Shown piece by piece: positions 1-5,163 of a stretch of 5,163 bases of DNA (within the stretch, counting starts at the first letter, position 1; the number at the start of each line of letters is the position of its first letter). Under the pieces are notes generated by a model. The model searched no databases. It was not told where the DNA came from and saw only the letters and a program-made list of their open reading frames with translations. This DNA is from Chloroflexota bacterium (GTDB lineage Bacteria > Chloroflexota > Dehalococcoidia > Dehalococcoidales > Fen-1064), in NCBI GenBank assembly GCA_026389745.1, contig JAPLHG010000036.1, positions 1 through 5,163 on the forward strand. Reading direction: 5' to 3'. Both the position numbers and the translations under genes were made by a program.

Positions 1-1492
1 TAGCTATTTTTATATCATGGCTTGCCCCTGTGGAAACTTCATTGTATATGAGTTTCTCGGTAGCATGCCCAGCCAGAAGAACAGCTATCTCATCCTTTTT
101 AAAAGATTGATTCTTAAGATAACGGTCTTCTGCCAACTGTTTTGTGTAACCAAGCGCCATACCACGAGCAATGATAGAAATCTTATGTGGTGGTTCGGCA
201 TTGGGTAACATCTTTGCCACCAGAGCATGCCCGGCTTCATGGTAGGCGGTGAGTTCTTTTTCTTTAAGGCTGAGTCGCTTACTGCGCCGCTCGGGACCTA
301 TACTAACCTTATCAATGGACTCTTCCAATTCCTTCATTTCAATAGCTTTTTGACCTTGCCGAGCCGCGAGGATAGCCGCCTCGTTCACAAGGTTAGCTAG
401 ATCAGCACCACTAAACCCGGCTGTTTCTTTTGCCAGTGTATCCAGATTGACCGATGGCGCCAGAGGCTTGTTTTTAGTGTGGACTTTAAGAATAGCGGCA
501 CGACCGGTCACATCGGGTAGGTCAAGCACCACCCGACGGTCAAAACGACCGGGTCGTAAAAGTGCTGGGTCTAGAATGTCTGGGCGGTTAGTTGCCGCCA
601 GCACAATGACACTAACATTGGTATCAAAACCATCCATCTCAGTGAGAATCTGGTTCAGGGTTTGCTCACGTTCGTCGTGACTACCACCCAGTCCGGCACC
701 GCGATGACGACCGACAGCATCAATTTCATCGATAAAGATAATGCAGGGAGCGCGGCGTTTTGCCTGTTCAAAGAGGTCGCGCACGCGGGAAGCGCCCACA
801 CCAACAAACATCTCCACAAATTCACTGCCACTGATGGAAAAGAAGGGCACGCCTGCCTCTCCAGCGATGGCACGGGCAAGCAATGTTTTGCCGGTACCCG
901 GAGGTCCGACGAGGAGTATACCCTTGGGGATACGCGCCCCGAGAGATGTGAAACGCTCACGAGTTTTCAGGAAGTCAACCACTTCATGCAGTTCTTGCTT
1001 GGCTTCATCAACACCAGCAACATCATCAAAGGTTACTTTGGGTTTATCCCCGGGAAACAAGCGGGCATTACTGCGGCCAAAACTCATTGCCTGGTTATTA
1101 ACTCCACGAGCTCGGAAGAATAGAAAGAAGATGATTGCACCAAAAAGAAGCATCGGCAGGAAGCTGAAGAGAAGACTACCCCAATCAATACTACTGGGTT
1201 GTATAACATAGTCCAGACCAGCAAGCTTCAAATCTGTAATATCAAAAAGGCTCATATCGCCCTTGTAACTCTTTAGTTGTGTGCCATCTTGTGCGGTAAT
1301 ATCTAACCATTGACCATTAACGACGAGCTTCTTAATTTCGTCGTTCTGTGACATAGTGACAACCTGGCTGATGGGGATTTCCTGAGGAACGGCTGTCGGC
1401 GTACGGAGTACCCATGTGACCAGAATAATACCGCAGATGAAGATTAGTAAATATATTAAACTAATACTACGAATCTTGGATTTTGGTTTCAT
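1..1492 (-). CDS. ftsH: ATP-dependent zinc metalloprotease FtsH (C-terminus cut by window edge)
   Basis: Membrane-anchored AAA+ protease that unfolds and degrades misassembled membrane proteins and some short-lived cytosolic regulators, acting as a hexamer on the inner face of the membrane. Translating the minus strand from ATG at 1492 gives 497 codons with no stop. Visible in order: membrane segment about 10-29; an extracytoplasmic domain about 30-103; a second membrane segment about 105-126; Walker A GPPGTGKT at 196-203 (K202); pore motif FVG at 229-231; Walker B IIFIDEID with D255 and E256; second region of homology ending RPGRFDRR, with arginine fingers R316 and R319; zinc site HEAGH with H418, E419 and H422; and the probable third ligand D493 in TGASHD. 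The family is usually 600-650 residues, so roughly 100-150 C-terminal residues lie outside the window. The start is supported by AGAGG six bases upstream and by the basic residues before the first membrane helix. All catalytic residues are intact and there is no frameshift. Identification is near certain. Confidence 0.97.
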   Translation of the reverse strand, partial: MKPKSKIRSISLIYLLIFICGIILVTWVLRTPTAVPQEIPISQVVTMSQNDEIKKLVVNGQWLDITAQDGTQLKSYKGDMSLFDITDLKLAGLDYVIQPSSIDWGSLLFSFLPMLLFGAIIFFLFFRARGVNNQAMSFGRSNARLFPGDKPKVTFDDVAGVDEAKQELHEVVDFLKTRERFTSLGARIPKGILLVGPPGTGKTLLARAIAGEAGVPFFSISGSEFVEMFVGVGASRVRDLFEQAKRRAPCIIFIDEIDAVGRHRGAGLGGSHDEREQTLNQILTEMDGFDTNVSVIVLAATNRPDILDPALLRPGRFDRRVVLDLPDVTGRAAILKVHTKNKPLAPSVNLDTLAKETAGFSGADLANLVNEAAILAARQGQKAIEMKELEESIDKVSIGPERRSKRLSLKEKELTAYHEAGHALVAKMLPNAEPPHKISIIARGMALGYTKQLAEDRYLKNQSFKKDEIAVLLAGHATEKLIYNEVSTGASHDIKIA

Positions 1493-1498
1493 TATTTA

Positions 1499-1503
1499 CC
1501 TCT
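1499..1503 (-). promoter_or_regulatory. ftsH ribosome binding site
   Basis: Reading the minus strand, AGAGG lies six bases before the ATG at 1492. It is a good Shine-Dalgarno match and fixes the ftsH start. No competing in-frame ATG, GTG or TTG with a comparable site was seen just upstream. Confidence 0.75.
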
Positions 1504-1526
1504 GTTAGCTATTGAGCTACAATTAC

Positions 1527-1535
1527 ATTATAACA
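1527..1535 (-). promoter_or_regulatory. ftsH promoter, extended -10 type
   Basis: The minus strand reads TGTTATAAT: a perfect TATAAT (plus positions 1527-1532) preceded by TG and one base, the extended -10 form recognised by the housekeeping sigma factor. A -35 at 17-bp spacing would be TATTTA (1550-1555), which is weak; this is common when the extended -10 is strong. Transcription would start near 1520, giving a leader of about 28 bases before the ATG. The site is predicted from sequence only. Confidence 0.65.
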
Positions 1536-1569
1536 AAATCGACGCAAATTAAATAGCAAACCTCACTCC

Positions 1570-1581
1570 GTACTTTAGTAC
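1570..1581. repeat. Short palindrome in the divergent promoter region
   Basis: GTACT, two T, AGTAC forms a perfect 5-bp inverted repeat with a 2-base centre. It lies between the ftsH promoter (-10 at 1527-1532) and the ileS -35 (1609-1614), so a protein bound here could affect either. A single site this short may be chance, and no second copy was seen in the window. Confidence 0.3.
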
Positions 1582-1608
1582 AGGTCTCTCTATTCTCTGG
1601 AATCCGCA

Positions 1609-1637
1609 TTGATTTCCTTTGCCTGACGTGATATACT
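1609..1637 (+). promoter_or_regulatory. ileS promoter
   Basis: TTGATT at 1609-1614, a spacer of exactly 17 bp, and TATACT at 1632-1637. TG at 1629-1630 adds an extended -10. This is a near-consensus housekeeping promoter. The predicted start of transcription is about 1643-1645, just upstream of Stem I of the T-box leader, where a leader promoter is expected. That positional agreement strengthens the call. Confidence 0.8.
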
Positions 1638-1891
1638 TTACCGTGTAAAGGCATTGAAGGAGCAGAGTAAGAGAACTTCTGATACCCAGCGAGTCTGAGA
1701 TAGTGAGAGCAGACGTATCTGATTCTCTGAAAATCACTCCTGAGCTACCAACCGAACCGTTCTGCCAGAATGGAAGAACCAAGTAGAGTTGGTCGGTGCT
1801 GTCAGCCGTTATCAGAGACACGGGTATATTATGTGCCCTGAAAGAGAGCCCCGATCCCGTACCAAGTATGGGACAAGTTTTTCGGGGAAAT

Positions 1892-1925
1892 AGGGTGGTA
1901 CCGCGGGTCATCGAATCCCGTCCCT
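1892..1925 (+). promoter_or_regulatory. T-box antiterminator element
   Basis: Helix A1 pairs AGGG (1892-1895) with CCCU (1922-1925). The seven-base bulge UGGUACC (1896-1902) is the tRNA acceptor-end binding site. Helix A2 pairs GCGGG (1903-1907) with CCCGU (1917-1921), with one G-U pair. The 3' halves of both helices are also used by the terminator stem and loop at 1914-1939, so the two structures exclude each other. This is the standard T-box architecture. Confidence 0.9.
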
Positions 1926-1943
1926 GAACGGACGGGATTTTTT
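1914..1943 (+). terminator. Regulated intrinsic terminator in the ileS leader
   Basis: A perfect 10-bp stem pairs 1914-1923 with 1930-1939 around a six-base loop (CTGAAC). It is followed by a T run at 1938-1943. Its 5' arm overlaps the 3' arms of the antiterminator, so it is the default-off state of the isoleucine T-box, 30 bases before the ileS start codon. Confidence 0.93.
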
Positions 1944-1961
1944 ATTTATACAAAACCAAAT

Positions 1962-1966
1962 AGGAG
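1962..1966 (+). promoter_or_regulatory. ileS ribosome binding site
   Basis: AGGAG lies seven bases before the ATG at 1974 and outside the leader terminator. Control therefore appears to be by transcription termination and not by hiding the ribosome binding site. Confidence 0.85.
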
Positions 1967-1973
1967 CAGCAAC

Positions 1974-4900
1974 ATGTTCAAATCAGTGAATAGTCGGGTC
2001 AATTTTCCGCAAACGGAAGAGAAGTTTCTGGACTTCTGGAAACAAAACAATATCTTTGAAAAGAGCGTGCAGAATCGCGAGGGCAGACCCCGCTTCACTC
2101 TTTATGAAGGACCGCCTACCGCTAACGGCAGCCCGGGTATTCATCATGTTCTCGCTCGTGCCTATAAAGATATCATCACCCGCTATAAGGTGATGAAAGG
2201 CTATTATGCTCCGCGTATCGCCGGCTGGGATACCCACGGTTTACCTGTTGAGTTGGAAGTGGAAAGGGAACTTGGCTTCTCCAGCAAATCGCAGATTGAA
2301 AAATACGGCGTGGAACAATTCAATGCTAAATGCCGGGCAAGTGTTTTCAAATACCTGAAAGAGTGGGACTCTCTCACCGAAAGAATTGCTTACTGGGTTG
2401 ACCTCGAACACGCTTACATCACGATGAATAATAGCTACATCGAGTCGGTCTGGTGGGCAATCAAGCAGATGTGGGACAAGGGGCTGATTTATCAGGGATA
2501 TAAGGTCACGCCTCACTGTCCGCGCTGTGGCACATCCTTAAGCTCTCATGAAGTCGCCCTCGGCTATCAGGACGATACCGAAGACCCATCCGTGTATGTA
2601 AAGTTCAAAGTTGCGAAGTCATTATATAAAAAACCTGGCTTTCTAGACGAACTACGTAAATACTACGGTAACCGAGTAACTGATTTTGCTGAATCGTTGC
2701 TCAAATTAGCAGGAGAGAAACTGATTTACCTTTTGGCATGGACAACAACTCCATGGACATTACCTGGTAATACTGCTCTTGCCGTCGCTCCGAATGCGGA
2801 ATATGTAATTGTGGAACACGAAGATTCATTCCTAATCTTAGCGGCTGCCAGACTCAACGCTGTTGGCTTGCAAGATTCGAAAATCGCTAAATACGTCAAA
2901 GGCAGTGAATTAGAAAATTTAAGGTATGAGCCTCTATTTAACCCCCTAGAGTATGGTATTCCTGTTGCCCGCATGGATGTCCGTCAATCAACTGGCGAAC
3001 CTTCTTCTGATATTGTGTGGGGGAAGGGTGGAGTTTTGAATTATCCAGTCATTACCACCGATTTTGTCTCTATGGAAGACGGCACAGGCATTGTGCATAT
3101 TGCACCTGCGTATGGCGAAGCCGACTATCAAGCAGGACAGGAGAACGGGTTGGATTTTGTCCACAACGTAGATTTACAGGGTAAAATAATCGGTAATTAT
3201 CCGTTCGCCGGCAAATTCATTAAAGCTGCCGACCCTCTGGTACTGGAAGACCTGAAGAAACGCGGGCTTCTTTTCAAAAGCGGCACTGTCCACCATACTT
3301 ATCCCTTCTGCTGGCGGTGCAGTGCTCCCCTGCTCTCCTATGCTAAGGAGACCTGGTACATCAGAACCACTGCCGTGAAAGCTGCGCTTATCAACGGCAA
3401 TAAGGAAATTCATTGGTACCCGGAGCACATCAAGTCCGGTCGTTTCGGCGACTGGCTTAAGAACAATGTGGACTGGGCATTTTCCCGCGAGCGCTACTGG
3501 GGCACTCCCCTGCCCGTCTGGAAATGCGAAAAGTGCGGGGCTTTTGAATGTGTCGGCGGTGTCAATGAGCTAAAGAGTAAGCCCAGTTTTAGCGGACTGA
3601 AAGAACCGCTCGACTTACACCGTCCCTTTGTAGACGATGCTACCTTCGCCTGCGGCAAGTGCGGGGAGCTGATGAAACGCGTCCCTGAAGTGATTGACTG
3701 TTGGTTTGATTCCGGCTCTATGCCCTTTGCTCAGGTGCATTATCCGTTTGAAAACAAAGAGTTATTTGATAAGGATTTGAAGCAGGCAGACTATATCTGC
3801 GAGGGGGTTGACCAGACCCGGGGCTGGTTCTACAGCCTGCATGCTATCTCAACGCTCCTGTTCAATCGCTCGTGCTACAAGAACTGCATCTGCCTGGAGC
3901 TTGTCCTCGATGCCAAGGGCGAAAAGATGAGCAAGAGTCGCGGCAATGTAGTAAAACCGATGGAAGTGGTCAAACTGCATGGGGCCGATGCCCTGCGCTG
4001 GTACTGCTATACCTCAGCACCTCCGGGCAGTGTGCGCCGTTTTGATACTAGGATGGTCGGTGACATCACACGCCAGTTCCTACTTACCCTATGGAACGTG
4101 TACTCCTTCTTTATTACTTATGCCAATATTGATAAATACACTCCCAACCCGAAGAGAACAACTACAGAACTACCAGAGCTTGACCGATGGCTCCTCTCCG
4201 AGCTTAATCAATTGATACTGGACGTCGATTCAGCGCTAGAAAACTATAACCCCACCAGCGCCGGTCGCAAGATAGAGGATTTCGTTGATATGTTGTCTAA
4301 CTGGTACGTCCGGCGGAGTCGGCGGCGTTTCTGGAAGAGTGAGAGCGATACCGATAAATTATCCGCCTACAATACTCTTTACCAGTGTCTGGTAACGGTA
4401 TCCAAATTGATGGCACCGTTTACACCATTCGTTGCCGAGGAGATTTATCAAAATCTGGTGCGAGCGACAGATAAAAACGCCCCTATCAGTGTCCACCTGA
4501 CTGATTTTCCTGTGGCAGACGAAAGTCGAATTGACCGTGACCTATCTGAAGATATCCGCTTAGCTATGAAGATATCCAGTCTCGGTCGAGCCACTCGTGC
4601 TAAAGCCGGCATCAAAGTACGCCAACCTTTAGATGCTAGTCACGTCATAAATAGTCCTGAAAATAAACGAGCCCTTGATAGCGAGGCAACCAAGCAATCG
4701 GTGCAGGATGAACTGAATGTAAAGTGGATAAAGCTGGCTACACAAGAAGAGTTAGCAGCTATGGCTACAAATCCTGACTATGTGGTTGACGATGTATCCA
4801 CTCCTTCTACGGCAATATGTATCAACATTACTCCCCAGCTCGCGGCAGAAGGTCTGGCGCGTGAGATTGTGCACCGACTTCAAACGATGCGTAAATCGGC

Positions 4901-5111
4901 AGGGTTTGACATCGCCGACTATATTACCACATATTACCAGAGTGATGATTATGTCGGGCAAGTGATGACCGATACTAAAATTGCCGACTATATCAAACAG
5001 GAAACGTTATCACACGAACTTATCGACAATAAACCAGAAGAAGGCATTTATACCGAGACTTTCAAACTCTCGGGACACTCAATAGTTCTCGGGGTGAAGA
5101 AGCTCAGCTAA
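1974..5111 (+). CDS. ileS: Isoleucyl-tRNA synthetase, IleRS2-type with GIHH active-site motif
   Basis: Cytoplasmic class Ia synthetase that charges tRNA-Ile and clears misactivated valine by editing. It has 1045 residues; the long (IleRS2) form is about 1030-1060, while the short bacterial form is about 920-940. Visible: the HIGH segment reads GSPGIHH at 52-58, with G55-I56-H57-H58 in place of H-x-G-H; WDTHGLPVE at 85-93; C182/C185 and C446/C449 (probable first zinc); editing-domain landmarks WTTTPWTLPGN at 256-266 and GTGIVHIAPAYGEADY at 370-385, with probable catalytic D384; C518/C521 and C560/C563 (probable second zinc); DQTRGWFYS at 613-621; KMSKS at 651-655; anticodon-binding helical domain from about 733; and a C-terminal domain from about 930. 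The ATG start has AGGAG seven bases upstream and gives the usual family N-terminus. The gene stands alone behind a T-box leader. The HIGH change is not a sign of decay, because all other motifs are intact and GxHH is known in some IleRS2 enzymes. A helical stretch at about 213-247 looks longer than in relatives I remember. Confidence 0.97.
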   Translation: MFKSVNSRVNFPQTEEKFLDFWKQNNIFEKSVQNREGRPRFTLYEGPPTANGSPGIHHVLARAYKDIITRYKVMKGYYAPRIAGWDTHGLPVELEVERELGFSSKSQIEKYGVEQFNAKCRASVFKYLKEWDSLTERIAYWVDLEHAYITMNNSYIESVWWAIKQMWDKGLIYQGYKVTPHCPRCGTSLSSHEVALGYQDDTEDPSVYVKFKVAKSLYKKPGFLDELRKYYGNRVTDFAESLLKLAGEKLIYLLAWTTTPWTLPGNTALAVAPNAEYVIVEHEDSFLILAAARLNAVGLQDSKIAKYVKGSELENLRYEPLFNPLEYGIPVARMDVRQSTGEPSSDIVWGKGGVLNYPVITTDFVSMEDGTGIVHIAPAYGEADYQAGQENGLDFVHNVDLQGKIIGNYPFAGKFIKAADPLVLEDLKKRGLLFKSGTVHHTYPFCWRCSAPLLSYAKETWYIRTTAVKAALINGNKEIHWYPEHIKSGRFGDWLKNNVDWAFSRERYWGTPLPVWKCEKCGAFECVGGVNELKSKPSFSGLKEPLDLHRPFVDDATFACGKCGELMKRVPEVIDCWFDSGSMPFAQVHYPFENKELFDKDLKQADYICEGVDQTRGWFYSLHAISTLLFNRSCYKNCICLELVLDAKGEKMSKSRGNVVKPMEVVKLHGADALRWYCYTSAPPGSVRRFDTRMVGDITRQFLLTLWNVYSFFITYANIDKYTPNPKRTTTELPELDRWLLSELNQLILDVDSALENYNPTSAGRKIEDFVDMLSNWYVRRSRRRFWKSESDTDKLSAYNTLYQCLVTVSKLMAPFTPFVAEEIYQNLVRATDKNAPISVHLTDFPVADESRIDRDLSEDIRLAMKISSLGRATRAKAGIKVRQPLDASHVINSPENKRALDSEATKQSVQDELNVKWIKLATQEELAAMATNPDYVVDDVSTPSTAICINITPQLAAEGLAREIVHRLQTMRKSAGFDIADYITTYYQSDDYVGQVMTDTKIADYIKQETLSHELIDNKPEEGIYTETFKLSGHSIVLGVKKLS

Positions 5112-5115
5112 GAGC

Positions 5116-5146
5116 AAAAAAGGAGAGGGCGCTAGCCCTCTCCTTT
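5116..5146. terminator. Hairpin terminator after ileS, possibly bidirectional
   Basis: A perfect 12-bp stem pairs 5119-5130 with 5135-5146 around the loop GCTA. It begins eight bases after the ileS stop codon, so it is the likely end of the ileS transcript. On the plus strand only three T (5144-5146) are present, and they belong to the stem. On the minus strand the hairpin is followed by six T (complement of 5116-5121). It may therefore also end a convergent gene to the right of the window. Confidence 0.8.
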
Positions 5147-5151
5147 AAAAT

Positions 5152-5163
5152 CCCCCCCCCCCC
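5152..5163. repeat. Run of 12 C at the window end
   Basis: The last 12 bases are all C. The run lies outside any gene, just past the ileS terminator, and the sequence stops inside it. It may be a true homopolymer or a contig end caused by sequencing or assembly trouble; the true length cannot be known from here. Confidence 0.6.

Larger units (their letters stand above)
1644..1943 (+). ncRNA. Isoleucine T-box riboswitch (ileS leader)
   Basis: tRNA-sensing leader of about 300 bases. Uncharged tRNA-Ile should bind Stem I by its anticodon and the antiterminator by its 3' end, allowing transcription into ileS; charged tRNA leaves the terminator to form. Stem I: base helix 1658-1662 with 1737-1741; specifier loop with AGUA on the left (1666-1669) and specifier AUC on the right (1733-1735), followed by A; helix AGAGAA 1670-1675 with UUCUCU 1723-1728; helix GAUAC 1681-1685 with GUAUC 1715-1719; distal helix 1693-1697 with 1710-1714, capped by a purine-rich loop resembling the conserved GGUGNGAG. 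Stem II: ACCAAC 1747-1752 with GUUGGU 1788-1793, enclosing a hairpin at 1757-1773. A further hairpin lies at 1822-1838. Stem III: 1855-1862 with 1866-1873, extended by CCCCGA 1849-1854 with UCGGGG 1882-1887. The T-box sequence AGGGUGGUACCGCGG is at 1892-1906. Its UGGU is complementary to ACCA, the 3' end expected for tRNA-Ile with discriminator A73. Confidence 0.95.

Noticed and set aside
655..960. Minus-strand open frame of 101 codons
   Set aside because: It is in a different frame from ftsH on the same strand and overlaps Walker A and Walker B; it is a shadow frame.
662..1211. Two overlapping plus-strand open frames of about 155 codons
   Set aside because: They lie antisense to the AAA+ region of ftsH, which is fully supported by motifs. 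They have no good ribosome binding site and no recognisable domain.
1529..1534. Plus-strand TATAAC as a second ileS promoter
   Set aside because: No -35 lies at workable spacing (TTGAGC at 1512 is only 11 bp away), and the sequence is explained by the ftsH extended -10 on the other strand.
1561..1605. Stretch upstream of the ileS promoter resembling parts of Stem I (CACTCC and ATTCTCTG recur at 1736-1741 and 1722-1729)
   Set aside because: The matches are only 6-8 bases, out of order, and lie before the predicted transcription start, so a duplicated or decayed second T-box is not supported.
1549..1911. Minus-strand open frame of 120 codons in the intergenic region
   Set aside because: It runs antisense through the T-box leader and the ileS promoter, whose structure explains the sequence. 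No protein features were seen.
2136..2147. GIHH read as a damaging mutation of HIGH
   Set aside because: The remaining motifs (KMSKS, editing site, zinc cysteines) are intact over an open frame of 1045 codons, and GxHH is a known natural variant in IleRS2.
3979..4215. Plus-strand open frame of 78 codons inside ileS
   Set aside because: It lies within the conserved catalytic-to-anticodon-binding region of ileS in another frame, with no supporting site.

Overview
The window suggests a bacterium of moderate GC content. It holds two divergently transcribed housekeeping genes with a regulated leader between them. The best guess at lineage is Chloroflexota, class Dehalococcoidia, or a relative. 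That rests on remembered resemblance of the isoleucyl-tRNA synthetase (long IleRS2-type, N-terminus of the MFK-V-SRV-FP kind, GSPGIHHVLAR active-site segment) and on a T-box-controlled ileS. It is an inference; no database search was run.

Layout. Positions 1-1492 on the minus strand carry the first 497 codons of ftsH, the membrane-anchored AAA+ zinc protease. The frame is open from its ATG to the window edge, and only the C-terminal tail is missing. Positions 1493-1643 are a divergent promoter region. It has an extended -10 promoter for ftsH (TGTTATAAT on the minus strand), a short palindrome (GTACTTTAGTAC), and a strong promoter for ileS (TTGATT, 17 bp, TATACT with an extended -10). Positions 1644-1943 are an isoleucine T-box leader. 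It has a canonical Stem I with an AUC specifier, Stems II and III, the T-box sequence with UGGU, and a terminator that is mutually exclusive with an antiterminator. Positions 1974-5111 on the plus strand encode a complete 1045-residue isoleucyl-tRNA synthetase. A 12-bp hairpin follows the stop codon, and the window ends in a run of 12 C.

How it works together. The ileS leader should sense uncharged tRNA-Ile(GAU) through the AUC specifier and the tRNA 3' end, and allow read-through into ileS only when isoleucylation falls behind. The enzyme has the HIGH signature changed to GIHH (residues 55-58), with the first and third positions swapped. Some IleRS2 enzymes carry this and it has been linked to very strong mupirocin resistance. 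ftsH is not functionally linked to ileS; the two share only the divergent upstream region.

No mobile element, CRISPR array, tRNA or rRNA gene was found. The most notable points are the altered active-site motif together with the T-box, a lower-GC segment with an apparent insertion in the editing-domain region of ileS, and the poly-C end of the window.
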